DNA from: Halobacillus aidingensis
GTDB taxonomy: Bacteria > Bacillota > Bacilli > Bacillales > Halobacillaceae
Direction: 5' to 3'
Length of the DNA stretch: 64,000 bases
NCBI RefSeq assembly: GCF_900104185.1
Contig: NZ_FNIZ01000009.1
Location: forward strand, 84,357-148,356
The notes beneath the pieces are model-generated. The model was not told the DNA's origin, searched no databases, and worked only from the letters and a program-made list of their open reading frames with translations. Within the stretch, counting starts at the first letter, position 1. Each line of letters opens with the position of its first letter. This document shows, in pieces, positions 34,561-43,636 of this stretch. The translations under genes were made by a program, and so were the position numbers.

Positions 34561-35433
34561 TTAAACAAAATGCTTGTGAATCTTCACTTGTATGTGGGAT
34601 CCAGGCTTTTCATCGATGACCTTCTGGTTCACCTGTTTCACCTGTCCATTCATAACCGTTACATTAGGAACAGAATTATGATATCTAAAATCATCCGCCT
34701 CTTCAAACGTTCGGTCTTCTGAAAAGCGATAAAGGTTATAATCCGCATACCCTCCAGGGACGATTCCGCCTTTGTGAGGGTAGATCCCGCTGTCTTTTAA
34801 ATTTTTCAAAGAGAGTATTTCATCATCCTGTACATCTGTTAGCTTTATGATACCATACTGTTCGCAAAGTGAAGACCACAATTCTGCATAGTTGTTCGAC
34901 GTATTCTCTGTATCTTTGACGAACATTGTCAACGGCATTCGTTTATAAGCCTGCGCCTGAGCTACCCATTCCCAACAAACCTCAGTTAGTTCTCCTACAG
35001 ACTGCACTTCCACACATAAAAAGGGGCTTCCTTTTCTGGCAAAAAAACGGACCATTTCTGGCCGCAGCATCTTTGCCGGCACAACAGGTATGACCATATA
35101 ATCGAGAGGCAGTGATTGACATCGATTTAAAAATTGGTCATATTGATTTCGGTAGTGACGTAAACTAGTCACTAGGTGTTGTGTGAGTAACAAGGTACAC
35201 CCTCTTTTTATGTAGCGATTCCCTGTGTCGGTTACGGAGGGTGAAAAAGCAAGCGGCTCGTTAAGATCCATCATCACATGTCCTGGGCTGACGTGAAATC
35301 CATCCACGACCATCAACGTATAAGGCTCTTTTCCAGTCCGGTCTCTGACAAACTTCTCTTTCTTAACTGTGCATTCACTAAAACAGGGGCCTTTGTCATT
35401 TTCAACATATCCTTGAAACCAATAAGCTCCCAT
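34561..35433 (-). CDS. Amidohydrolase-like protein lacking the metal-binding motif
   Basis: I do not know a named family for this 290-residue protein. Its C-terminal part, GIYPHKGGIVPGGYADYNLYRF followed by VPNVTVMNGQVKQV, closely resembles the end of dihydroorotase and hydantoinase proteins (L-P-KGxIxxGxDADLV...V-V-GxVV). Residues 50-60, HVSPGHVMMDLNEPL, fit their PGxIDxHVHxREPG site, but the HxH metal ligands are replaced. The middle is short for a TIM barrel. It may be a pseudoenzyme or a regulatory protein. It lies between aroA and ypiA, where B. subtilis has no gene. Confidence 0.6.
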   Translation of the reverse strand: MGAYWFQGYVENDKGPCFSECTVKKEKFVRDRTGKEPYTLMVVDGFHVSPGHVMMDLNEPLAFSPSVTDTGNRYIKRGCTLLLTQHLVTSLRHYRNQYDQFLNRCQSLPLDYMVIPVVPAKMLRPEMVRFFARKGSPFLCVEVQSVGELTEVCWEWVAQAQAYKRMPLTMFVKDTENTSNNYAELWSSLCEQYGIIKLTDVQDDEILSLKNLKDSGIYPHKGGIVPGGYADYNLYRFSEDRTFEEADDFRYHNSVPNVTVMNGQVKQVNQKVIDEKPGSHIQVKIHKHFV

Positions 35434-35498
35434 ACGATGAAACCTCCAAGTAGGCTTTTTATATCGTATGAGAGCTTTACATAAACTATGAAGTTAAT

Positions 35499-36788
35499 TT
35501 AATTCAGGACTTGATTTAAGTCTGTGAAAAATGAAGGATAAGAGATGTTGATACAATCTTTGTTCTTGACGATGACTTCTCCCTCACAAATTAAGGAAGC
35601 GATCGCACCCATCATACCGATACGATGATCTCCAAAAGAATCGACGGATCCCCCTTTTAAAGGTGAGCCTCCCTGGATAACCATTCCATCTTCTTTGGCT
35701 TGAACATCCGCGCCTAAAGTAGTAAGCGTCTCGACGACAGCTTCAATTCGGTCCGTTTCCTTGTAACGCAGTTCTTCCGCATCTTTAATGATCGTTTTTC
35801 CTTCTGCCTGCGTCGCTGCCAGAGCAAGGATCGGGATTTCATCAATCACATTCGGAATAAGGTCTCCTTCTAAGGTCATTCCTTTTAGCCGGCTGTGACG
35901 GACAACGATGTCACCAACAGGTTCACTTCCGATATGTGTATGTACATGGACCTCTATATTCGCTCCCATTTCTTTCAATGCTCTTACAATCCCGTCACGC
36001 GTCGGGTTGAGCCCGACATCCCTAATTATTAATTCACTATCAGGAACAATCGAAGCGGCCACGAGGAAAAAGGCTGCCGAAGAGATGTCACCAGGAACTT
36101 TGATATCGGAAGCAAAAGGCTTTTGTCCACCCTTGATTTTAATAGACCTGCCCTCCACTTCTACATCCACCCCGAATTCAGGAAGAAGCATTTCCGTATG
36201 ATTTCTGGTTTCCCCAAGCTCTATCACTTCAGTTTCTCCTTCTGCCAGCATACCTGCTAATAGCAAAGCAGACTTCACTTGAGCACTTTTCACTGTCAAT
36301 TCATGGCGAGTCCCCTCAAGATTTTTCCCGCGGAAGGCAAGTGGGAGCAAGGAGTCATCTTCACGCCCTCGGATCTCCGCTCCCATCACTCTAAGCGGTT
36401 GGATGACACGGTCCATGGGGCGCTTGGACAATGACTCGTCTCCGAATGCTGTCGTGAATAAAGGAAGACCTGCAAGCACTCCGCTCATTAGCCGTGCCGT
36501 TGTCCCTGAATTTCCGAAATTGATCGGTTGGGAAGGTTCTCTTAGGTGGGAAATCCCTTTTCCATGAACCGTAATCTTATTCCCTTCCTGCTCGATGTTA
36601 ACCCCCATGAGGCGGAAGGCTTCGACCGTTCTCAAACAATCTTCACCGGTAAGAAAATTCGTAATGACAGAAGTTCCTTGCGCCAATGCTGAGAAAATGA
36701 CGGATCGGTGGGAGATGGATTTATCACCAGGAACAGATATTTCCCCTTTCAGTCGTTTATCTGTTGGTTTCAACTCAATACTGGACAT
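35499..36788 (-). CDS. aroA: 5-enolpyruvylshikimate-3-phosphate synthase
   Basis: EPSP synthase performs the sixth shikimate step. The 429-residue protein has VPGDKSISHRSVIFSALA (Lys and Ser sites), NFGNSGTTARLMSGVLAG, KSAQVKSALLLAG and the C-terminal DHRIGMMGAIASL. GNSGTT and related residues suggest the glyphosate-tolerant class II type. B. subtilis names it aroE. It is the last named pathway gene of the aro cluster. Confidence 0.97.
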   Translation of the reverse strand: MSSIELKPTDKRLKGEISVPGDKSISHRSVIFSALAQGTSVITNFLTGEDCLRTVEAFRLMGVNIEQEGNKITVHGKGISHLREPSQPINFGNSGTTARLMSGVLAGLPLFTTAFGDESLSKRPMDRVIQPLRVMGAEIRGREDDSLLPLAFRGKNLEGTRHELTVKSAQVKSALLLAGMLAEGETEVIELGETRNHTEMLLPEFGVDVEVEGRSIKIKGGQKPFASDIKVPGDISSAAFFLVAASIVPDSELIIRDVGLNPTRDGIVRALKEMGANIEVHVHTHIGSEPVGDIVVRHSRLKGMTLEGDLIPNVIDEIPILALAATQAEGKTIIKDAEELRYKETDRIEAVVETLTTLGADVQAKEDGMVIQGGSPLKGGSVDSFGDHRIGMMGAIASLICEGEVIVKNKDCINISYPSFFTDLNQVLN

Positions 36789-36800
36789 AGGAATCCTCCT

Positions 36801-37901
36801 CTACTGTTGGATCATTACTTCGTATTGGTAGTGATCTAATATTTCTTTACTCTTCCATTGTTCTTCACTTGTAGCAAAGCTGATTCTCAACACTCCGGTA
36901 ATCCCTTCCCGAATTTCAAGGATTTGAATATTTTTAATGCTGATGGCTTCTTCCGCCAGGATTCCGATCACATCACGGATCGCACCTGGTTGGTCATGGA
37001 TATCAACATAGATGTCATAGAAAGATGGGATGGCTCCTTTGTCTTTTGTTGGGAGGCCGTCTCTGTACAATTTAGCATCAGATAAATACTTGTACGTTTT
37101 CTCTTTCTCACCTTCGGAAAGATAGATTTTTATTCTCTCCATCTCCCCGATCCAGTCATCAAGCATGGAAATGAGGAGTTTTTTATTTTGAAAGAAAATA
37201 TCCTGCCACAATTTCGGATTACTGGAGGCGATTCGAGTAATGTCTTTGAATCCCCCTGCCGCCATCTGTTTAATATATGGATGTGTGACTTCCCACTCTT
37301 TTGCCTGATGGACGAGTGAAGAAGCGATTAAATGCGGAAAATGAGAGATGACCGCGGTCATCTCATCATGTTCTTTCGTTGTAAATGTCACGAAACGAGC
37401 CTTCGTTTCTGATAACAAATCTTTAATCACATCCGCTTCCTTTTCATCGGCATGCACAGATGGGGTCAACACATAAATCGCATTCTCGAACAGATGTGGT
37501 TTCGCAGCCGTATAGCCATGTTTGTGCGAACCTGCCATCGGGTGTCCACCTACAAAGGAAAGGAAAGGATGTGTTAATCGGTTCGCCGCTTCCAGCACCT
37601 GGTTTTTCACAGAAGAAACGTCTGTCACTAGCAACGGTTTTTTCAAATCCATAGACTCGAGCTTTTGAATGTAGTCGATGGTAATGGAAATGGGTGTAGC
37701 TAAAATGCAGATATCTGCTTCCTGAGCTGCTTCTTCAAAATTGAACGAGGCCTGATCAATGACCCCTTGCTTCAGAGCCATATTAAGGGTTTCTTCATCC
37801 CCGTCCATTCCAATGATGAATACATCCTCTTTCTTAGAGACGTTCATAGCTATAGAACCACCGATGAGTCCTAAACCAACGATGAGTATTTTCTGCTTCA
37901 T
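36801..37901 (-). CDS. tyrA: Prephenate dehydrogenase with ACT domain
   Basis: TyrA converts prephenate to 4-hydroxyphenylpyruvate for tyrosine. The 366-residue protein has the NAD loop VGLGLIGGSIAMNV, GGHPMAGSHKHGY with catalytic His, and a C-terminal ACT domain (about 295-366, DIYVDIHDQPGAIRDVIGIL) for feedback by tyrosine. It overlaps hisC by 4 nt. Confidence 0.97.
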   Translation of the reverse strand: MKQKILIVGLGLIGGSIAMNVSKKEDVFIIGMDGDEETLNMALKQGVIDQASFNFEEAAQEADICILATPISITIDYIQKLESMDLKKPLLVTDVSSVKNQVLEAANRLTHPFLSFVGGHPMAGSHKHGYTAAKPHLFENAIYVLTPSVHADEKEADVIKDLLSETKARFVTFTTKEHDEMTAVISHFPHLIASSLVHQAKEWEVTHPYIKQMAAGGFKDITRIASSNPKLWQDIFFQNKKLLISMLDDWIGEMERIKIYLSEGEKEKTYKYLSDAKLYRDGLPTKDKGAIPSFYDIYVDIHDQPGAIRDVIGILAEEAISIKNIQILEIREGITGVLRISFATSEEQWKSKEILDHYQYEVMIQQ

Positions 37902-38995
37902 TGTTCATCAACAGAAGCGAGCTTTTGCTTCATCGCTTCCTGGATCTCCTGCATGTCTTCTTTCTTCCCAATGGTTAATCGAATGGTATTCGGTAAACCC
38001 AGCGCTTCCCCGGAGCGTACGATAAACCCTTTTGTCAACAAGTATTCGAACATTTCATCACCACTGCAAGGCAAATGAATCAAAAGGAAATTTGCCTGAG
38101 TGTCGAAATATTTCAATCCATGATCATCACAGAATTGCATCAAAGCTTTTTTGTTTTTTCGGTTTTCATCAACCGTTTCTTCAATGAACTTCTGGTCATC
38201 CAAAGCTAACAGAGCAGCCGCTTGTGCAACTGTTGAAGTGTTGAAAGGCTCGCGGGATGGTTCAAGAATTTGAATGACCTCTGGGTGACCGACACCATAG
38301 CCGATTCGTAAACCTGCTAAACCGTATGCTTTAGAGAAAGTACGGAGTACCATCAGGTTTGGATAGCGATTCAATGCCTCTATGGAATCAAAAGCATCAT
38401 CCGCTTCCAAATATTCGTAATAAGCTTCATCAATGACAACAAGAACGTGATCAGGCGTCCGTTCCAGAACAGACTGTAATGTCGTTAGATCGATATGGAC
38501 ACCTGTCGGATTATTCGGCGTGCAAATCCAAAGTACACGTGTCTGTTCATCAATATTTTGAAGCATGCCTTCTAAATCATGGTGACCATCGACCAGTGGG
38601 ACTTCTCTAACTTCCGCACCTTCAATCAACGCATTATGGCGATACTGTGGAAAAGTTGGTGTCGCCATAACTGTATTGGCACCTGGCTCAAGAAAAGTCC
38701 GGCAAATGATTTGGACCACTTCATCTGAACCATTTCCGAAGATCAACTGGTTCTCTTCCACACCGATGAAACGAGCGACTTTCTTTCTAATTTCTGCGCC
38801 ATATCCATCAGGATAGATTTCTAAATTCGAGATTAGTTTCGGCAATTCTTTCTCCACCACGGGAGAAAAACCAAATGGATTTTCATTGGAAGCAAGCTTA
38901 ACGATCCGATCCAAACCGAACTCCTTCTTTACTTCCTCTATCCCTTTACCCGGCTTGTATGGTTTCATGTTTTTTAGAATGTCTTTGGCTTTCAT
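37898..38995 (-). CDS. hisC: Histidinol-phosphate aminotransferase
   Basis: HisC transaminates histidinol phosphate in histidine synthesis and can also make tyrosine and phenylalanine. The 365-residue protein has LASNENPFGFSP, IFGNGSDEVVQ, CTPNNPTG, the PLP Lys in TFSKAYGLAGLRIGYG, and an Arg in TIRLTIGKKEDMQ. It follows aroH with a 13-nt gap; in B. subtilis the trp operon lies at this point. Confidence 0.96.
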   Translation of the reverse strand: MKAKDILKNMKPYKPGKGIEEVKKEFGLDRIVKLASNENPFGFSPVVEKELPKLISNLEIYPDGYGAEIRKKVARFIGVEENQLIFGNGSDEVVQIICRTFLEPGANTVMATPTFPQYRHNALIEGAEVREVPLVDGHHDLEGMLQNIDEQTRVLWICTPNNPTGVHIDLTTLQSVLERTPDHVLVVIDEAYYEYLEADDAFDSIEALNRYPNLMVLRTFSKAYGLAGLRIGYGVGHPEVIQILEPSREPFNTSTVAQAAALLALDDQKFIEETVDENRKNKKALMQFCDDHGLKYFDTQANFLLIHLPCSGDEMFEYLLTKGFIVRSGEALGLPNTIRLTIGKKEDMQEIQEAMKQKLASVDEQ

Positions 38996-39008
38996 TGGGA
39001 TACTCCTC

Positions 39009-39374
39009 TCAACTCTTTAAATCTGGTCTCAGTTGTTTTGCATGATTATGATAGATATGCTGGATATCTTTTTGTGCAATTTCCGTCTGTACGGTCACCA
39101 TGACCCTGATACACTTCTCAAGACTACCAGGCACCGGAATTTCCCGCATGCACATCACCGGAACATACGTCCATCCATCTATTTTTCTCAGGGACTTTGC
39201 AGGGAAGGCATCATTCAAATCCTCTGTCACTGTAAAATAGACCGAAACAACATCCGTTGCTTCAATTTGGTTGGAAGCTATGACATCTTGGAGCAATTGA
39301 TAGGATTGTTCTACAATTTCATCATGTTCATTTCTTTCAACCGTTGTCGCTCCCCTTACACCTCGAATCATCAT
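39009..39374 (-). CDS. aroH: Monofunctional chorismate mutase AroH
   Basis: AroH rearranges chorismate to prephenate. The 121-residue protein matches the Bacillus trimeric fold: MMIRGVRGATTVERNEHDEI with the active-site Arg, DLNDAFPAKSLRKIDGW, VPVMCMREIPVPGSL and KCIRVMVTVQT. Length is close to that of B. subtilis AroH (127). It overlaps aroB by 4 nt. Confidence 0.97.
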   Translation of the reverse strand: MMIRGVRGATTVERNEHDEIVEQSYQLLQDVIASNQIEATDVVSVYFTVTEDLNDAFPAKSLRKIDGWTYVPVMCMREIPVPGSLEKCIRVMVTVQTEIAQKDIQHIYHNHAKQLRPDLKS

Positions 39375-40450
39375 TCTCCACTCACCTCATTAATTAAAAG
39401 AGACATCTGTTCTAGTAATTGCGCCTCCTCGATTTCCACCACATAAGGGTCACTCAGTTCATGGAGGAGGACAAAATTGATTTTCCGCCTCAGTGTTTTC
39501 TTATCCAACCTCATTCTCTCCAACATTCGATCAGGTCGGATCCTGGTTAAAACGGAAACTGGATAATTATTATTATCCAGCCATTCCTTATACGCTTGTA
39601 TAGGAAGCTGGGCCCCTTTAAGTTCGTTACTCAACTTCATCATAAATAGCAGTCCTACGGCAACAGCTTCCCCATGGGTGATCTCCCCGTAACCCAGCTC
39701 CGCTTCAATCGCATGAGCAAGGGTATGACCTAAATTCAAATACTTCCTGATTCCAGCTTCTCTTTCATCTTTCTCTACGATCGAAGCCTTCACCTGGATC
39801 CCTTTCATTATATCGCTCTCTAACTGGTTCACTGAAAGTTCGGAAAGTTTTCCTTTTAGCAGGCGATGCGCCCAGTCTTCGTCACTGAGAAAAGCATGCT
39901 TGATCACTTCCCCATACCCGGAACGAATTTCGCTCTCGGGCAAGGTTTCCATCGTTTCAATGTCATAGATTACTTTCACTGGATGATAAAAGGAACCAAT
40001 TAGATTTTTCCCTTTAGGGTGATTGATGGCCACTTTACCGCCTACACTGCTGTCATGGGCTAAAATCGTAGTAGGCATCTGGATGTAATCAATACCGCGT
40101 AAATACGTGGATGATACAAACCCTGCCAAATCCCCGATCATCCCTCCACCAAGGGCGATAATAAGAGATTTGCGATCCAATTTTACATCCACACAACTGT
40201 CAAGGAGCTCTTCGTACCTGACCATACTCTTCGAAGACTCTCCTGCAGGAACGACTGCCGTAAAAACAGGAGCTGCTTCTGATAAACTTTCCTTCACATC
40301 CTGCAAGTAATAATCCTTAACCGTACTGTCTGTAATAACTAATATAGACGTGTAACCGGATGAAATGAATTCAACCAAATGATGCCGTAGACCTTTTCCA
40401 ATCAATACTTCATAGTCATGACTACTGGATCGGACCGTGACAGAAGCCAT
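39371..40450 (-). CDS. aroB: 3-dehydroquinate synthase
   Basis: AroB closes the ring to 3-dehydroquinate using NAD and a divalent metal. The 359-residue protein has ALGGGMIGDLAGFVSSTYLRG (nucleotide site), PTTILAHDSSVGGKVAINHPKGKN, SGYGEVIKHAF (metal Glu) and NLGHTLAHAIE (metal His). It overlaps aroC by 1 nt and aroH by 4 nt. Confidence 0.97.
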   Translation of the reverse strand: MASVTVRSSSHDYEVLIGKGLRHHLVEFISSGYTSILVITDSTVKDYYLQDVKESLSEAAPVFTAVVPAGESSKSMVRYEELLDSCVDVKLDRKSLIIALGGGMIGDLAGFVSSTYLRGIDYIQMPTTILAHDSSVGGKVAINHPKGKNLIGSFYHPVKVIYDIETMETLPESEIRSGYGEVIKHAFLSDEDWAHRLLKGKLSELSVNQLESDIMKGIQVKASIVEKDEREAGIRKYLNLGHTLAHAIEAELGYGEITHGEAVAVGLLFMMKLSNELKGAQLPIQAYKEWLDNNNYPVSVLTRIRPDRMLERMRLDKKTLRRKINFVLLHELSDPYVVEIEEAQLLEQMSLLINEVSGE

Positions 40451-41619
40451 TAAAATTCACGTACTTCCTTGCGGTAATCATCGACAGCACGTTTGAGACG
40501 TGGAAAGTAATCGGCTGGAAATTCATCTGTAATGGCTTTAGCCAGCTCAAAAGCTACGATATGCTCCATTACGACAGAAGCAGCCGGAACGGCACAGGAA
40601 TCGGACCGTTCAATACTTGCATTAAACGGTTCTTTGGTTTCGATATCCACACTCTGTAGAGGTTTGTACAAGGTAGGGATTGGCTTCATGACCCCTTTAA
40701 CGACAATCGGCATACCCGTCGTCATCCCACCTTCAAAGCCTCCGAGGCGATTGGTACGACGGTAATATCCTCTTTCTTCGCTCCATAAGATCTCATCATG
40801 GACCTCGCTTCCGTTTCTACGAGCGGCTTCGAAACCGATCCCGAATTCAACCCCTTTATAGGCGTTAATACTCATTACAGATCCAGCGATTTTCGCATCC
40901 AGCTTTCGATCATATTGAACATATGAACCGATTCCAGGTGGCATTCCTTCTACATACACCTCAGTTACCCCGCCGATCGAGTCTCCTTCTTTCTTCGCTT
41001 CATCAATCGCATGCATCATTTTCTCTGCCGCTTCTTCGTCAAAAGTACGGACAGGCGATGCCTCTGAAATTTCTCTCCGTTGTTGTAAAGTTAGGTTTTC
41101 ATCAACCTCTGACACAATACCTGCGATTTCACGCACATAGCCTGTCACTTCAATGCCAAGCTCCTTCAAAAGCACCTTAGCAACGGCTCCTGCCCCTACT
41201 CGTGCTGCCGTTTCCCTTGCTGAAGAACGTTCGAGTACGTTTCTCATATCTCTATGACCGTATTTCATTCCACCATTCAAATCTGCATGACCTGGACGAG
41301 GTTTCGTTACCGTACGACGGATCTTTTGCGTTTCCTCAGGTAGAGGATCTTCGCCCATAATGTCCGTCCAGTGTTTAAAGTCATCATTATTTACGACCAA
41401 AGTGATGGGAGAGCCAAGGGTGTATCCATGACGAACCCCACTTGTTATTTCTACTAAGTCTTTTTCGATTTGCATACGTTTCCCACGCCCGTATCCGCCT
41501 TGGCGTCTGATCAGTGATTCATTTATTTGCTCTCTCAATAAAGGAAGATGAGAGGGGATTCCTTCGATAATCGTTGTCAATTGCTTTCCATGTGATTCAC
41601 CAGCGGTTAAGTAGCGCAT
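40450..41619 (-). CDS. aroC: Chorismate synthase
   Basis: Chorismate synthase removes phosphate from EPSP using reduced FMN. The 389-residue protein starts [20 protein letters not shown] and shows [52 protein letters not shown] and [14 protein letters not shown]. subtilis calls it aroF. It heads the aroC-aroB-aroH-hisC-tyrA-aroA run, with its own promoter at 41682-41710. Confidence 0.98.
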   Translation of the reverse strand: MRYLTAGESHGKQLTTIIEGIPSHLPLLREQINESLIRRQGGYGRGKRMQIEKDLVEITSGVRHGYTLGSPITLVVNNDDFKHWTDIMGEDPLPEETQKIRRTVTKPRPGHADLNGGMKYGHRDMRNVLERSSARETAARVGAGAVAKVLLKELGIEVTGYVREIAGIVSEVDENLTLQQRREISEASPVRTFDEEAAEKMMHAIDEAKKEGDSIGGVTEVYVEGMPPGIGSYVQYDRKLDAKIAGSVMSINAYKGVEFGIGFEAARRNGSEVHDEILWSEERGYYRRTNRLGGFEGGMTTGMPIVVKGVMKPIPTLYKPLQSVDIETKEPFNASIERSDSCAVPAASVVMEHIVAFELAKAITDEFPADYFPRLKRAVDDYRKEVREF

Positions 41620-41681
41620 AAACGTACCTCCTATGTATTCATCCCCTTGTAGGGGGTGTTCTAAATTTTAGATACTACTAT

Positions 41682-41710
41682 ATCATATGGATGTAAATTT
41701 GTGTCGTCAA
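41682..41710 (-). promoter_or_regulatory. Sigma-A promoter of the aroC operon
   Basis: On the minus strand TTGACG (41710-41705) and TATGAT (41687-41682) are 17 nt apart. The leader to aroC is about 55 nt and holds a small CCCC(T)/GGGG hairpin near 41643-41658. Confidence 0.8.
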
Positions 41711-41757
41711 AATATCGGAATTTTTATAAAATAAGATTAGAAAGCGTTTACGATCAC

Positions 41758-42537
41758 TTATTTTTGCCATTTCCTATAAAAAAACGTGTCAAAAATTTCA
41801 AATCCGTGGGTTTGTGGAGAAAAAATCTGCTCCGTGCTCCCGACGAAGAAGATGCCCCCATCTACGAGAGAATGGCTGAAGTTTTTGTAGATGCTCTTCT
41901 TCGCTTCTTCCGTAAAATAGATCATCACATTGCGACAGACGATGAGATCAAAATCCTTTTGGTAACGGTCAGCTAAAAGGTTGTGCTTTTTGAAGGTGAC
42001 ACTATTTCTAATCTCATCAATCACTCGATAAGAGCTTCCTTCTTTTCTGAAGTATTTTCTAAGTATATCTGGTGATACTTCCTTCAATGATCTTTCATGG
42101 TACAGGGCTTGTTCTGCTTTCCTTAAGGCATTAACGTCGAGATCTGTCGCAAGGATCTCCACTTGTTGAAGAGGTATGTATCGACTCAATATCATAGCCA
42201 ATGTGTACGGCTCCTCGCCGGTGGAACATGCAGCACTCCATATCCGTAACTTCTTCTTTTGTTGAAGCAAATACGGAATGACTTTTTGTTCAAGTACTTC
42301 AAACCTCTTCCTATTCCGGTAAAATTCAGACACATTGATTGTCATACGATCTAGTAATTCATCTGACAACGATGAATCGTTTTCCAGGGCGTTGTAATAG
42401 CTTTTGAAATTATGATAGCCTCGCTTTTCCCGTAAAGAAGTCAGCCGTCGCTTCATTTGAGCTTCCTTGTACTGCGATAAATCGATTCCTGTTTTTCGAT
42501 GGACTTTCTCTATGAATTGTATGTAATCCTGACTCAT
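41758..42537 (-). CDS. cheR: Chemotaxis receptor methyltransferase CheR
   Basis: CheR methylates Glu residues of chemoreceptors with SAM, for adaptation. The 259-residue protein has the CheR all-alpha N-domain (1-75) and a Rossmann domain with RIWSAACSTGEEPYTLAM (SAM loop), ILATDLDVNALRKAE, FDLIVCRNVMIYF and FFVGSTEQIF. The ATG at 42537 is 8 nt from GGGAG; a TTG 6 nt earlier is too close. In B. subtilis it also lies between ndk and the aro genes. Confidence 0.96.
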   Translation of the reverse strand: MSQDYIQFIEKVHRKTGIDLSQYKEAQMKRRLTSLREKRGYHNFKSYYNALENDSSLSDELLDRMTINVSEFYRNRKRFEVLEQKVIPYLLQQKKKLRIWSAACSTGEEPYTLAMILSRYIPLQQVEILATDLDVNALRKAEQALYHERSLKEVSPDILRKYFRKEGSSYRVIDEIRNSVTFKKHNLLADRYQKDFDLIVCRNVMIYFTEEAKKSIYKNFSHSLVDGGIFFVGSTEQIFSPQTHGFEIFDTFFYRKWQK

Positions 42538-42628
42538 CCCCAAAACTCCCTCTGCTTATTCCCTATAAGCGTACTCCAGCATCTTCAGGTTGTAAACGAG
42601 TAACCTCTATCATTCAAAAAAAGCTCAC

Positions 42629-42716
42629 GATTGTGGAAGACTCGGTTTCGAAATGTTTGTGAGGTGGGCCGGGTCATCCCCCTCCGCCCCTTGCCATTTA
42701 AGTATCTCGAAACCAC
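42629..42716. repeat. Short deleted copy of the type I repeat
   Basis: CGATTGTGGAAGACTCGG at the left and CCCCTCCGCCCCTTGCCAT plus CTCGAAACCA at the right match the ends of longer type I copies, with the centre removed. It is 88 bp. Confidence 0.78.
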
Positions 42717-42821
42717 TTCAATAAATAGTCGAGATTCTAAGTATTAGCGTGTAGATCCTAAGAGTGTATATTCTCCACTGAAAGCCTGATACAGAATGCT
42801 TGATTACTATAGGACATGGAT

Positions 42822-43040
42822 CGTGGAAGACCCTCACACTCCGCCAAGGGGTTCGTTTCTCACGTCCATTGAATGGGGTGGTTGGGAAGCTGGCGAGACC
42901 CTGCAGTGCGAAGCACGAGGAGGCTTGCCGTCATCCCCGCAGGAAAGCGAGTAGCTTACCCACCACCTCTGGCTCTTTGCATGGCAACGAACCCCGGTTA
43001 TCTTGAAAATAAGTCTTCCGCAATCCTGCCATATTGTGAA
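42822..43040. repeat. Dispersed repeat, type II copy 2, reversed
   Basis: Reverse orientation relative to the copy at 26.1 kb. GGGGTTCGTTT, GGGTGGTTGGGAAGCT, GAGGAGGCTTGCCGTCATC and AAGTCTTCCGCAATC are shared. The stem arms are GGTGG/CCACC and AACGAACCCC/GGGGTTCGTT. Confidence 0.85.
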
Positions 43041-43064
43041 CAGCATTTTTTATGTTGATGAAAT

Positions 43065-43097
43065 GAAAAAAGCCACCTTTGGAAGGTGGCTTTTTTC
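43065..43097 (-). terminator. Terminator after ndk
   Basis: GAAAAAAGCCACC pairs with GGTGGCTTTTTTC right after the ndk stop at 43099. T tracts are present on both strands. Confidence 0.93.
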
Positions 43098-43098
43098 A

Positions 43099-43545
43099 TT
43101 AGTAGATCCAGTTGAGTGAATCTTTTTCATAATCGACGAGTTCCTTTTCATCAAAGAACAAACCGATTTCTCTTTCAGCACTTTCTTTCGAATCAGAGCC
43201 ATGGATGACGTTTTTCCCTACTGTTACACCATAATCACCACGGATGGTTCCTGGAGCAGCCTCAGCAGGCTTTGTAGCTCCCATCATTGTACGTGCCGTT
43301 GCAATTACATCTTCGCCTTCCCAAACCATTGCGAAGACAGGACCTGATGTGATGAAGTCTACGAGCTCACCGAAGAATGGTTTTTCCTTATGTTCACCAT
43401 AATGCTCTTCTGCAAGTTCTGTAGGAATAGCCATCAACTTGGCCCCTGCCAGTTTAAACCCTTTGCGTTCAAATCTTGCTGTAATGTCACCGATCAAATT
43501 GCGTTGTACACCATCTGGCTTAACCATCAAAAATGTCTTTTCCAT
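43099..43545 (-). CDS. ndk: Nucleoside diphosphate kinase
   Basis: Ndk passes phosphate from ATP to other NDPs through a phospho-histidine. The 148-residue protein has [17 protein letters not shown], the active-site [20 protein letters not shown] (His about 115) and [20 protein letters not shown]. The ATG at 43545 follows GAGGTG. Length is typical for Bacillus. Confidence 0.98.
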   Translation of the reverse strand: MEKTFLMVKPDGVQRNLIGDITARFERKGFKLAGAKLMAIPTELAEEHYGEHKEKPFFGELVDFITSGPVFAMVWEGEDVIATARTMMGATKPAEAAPGTIRGDYGVTVGKNVIHGSDSKESAEREIGLFFDEKELVDYEKDSLNWIY

Positions 43546-43572
43546 GACAAACACCTCATCTTATGTATAGTG

Positions 43573-43586
43573 TGAAAGCGCTTTTA
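43573..43586. promoter_or_regulatory. Possible CcpA cre site upstream of ndk
   Basis: TGAAAGCGCTTTTA differs by one base from the catabolite-response consensus TGWNANCGNTNWCA and is a near-palindrome centred on GCGC. It lies 28 nt upstream of the ndk start. Confidence 0.4.
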
Positions 43587-43636
43587 ATAAGTGCCATAAA
43601 AAAGTCTATCAAACAAAGGCAAGAAAGGCAATAGAT

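Noticed and set aside
41623..41665. Possible riboswitch or T-box in the aroC leader
   Set aside because: The leader is about 55 nt with only a small hairpin, too short for a T-box.
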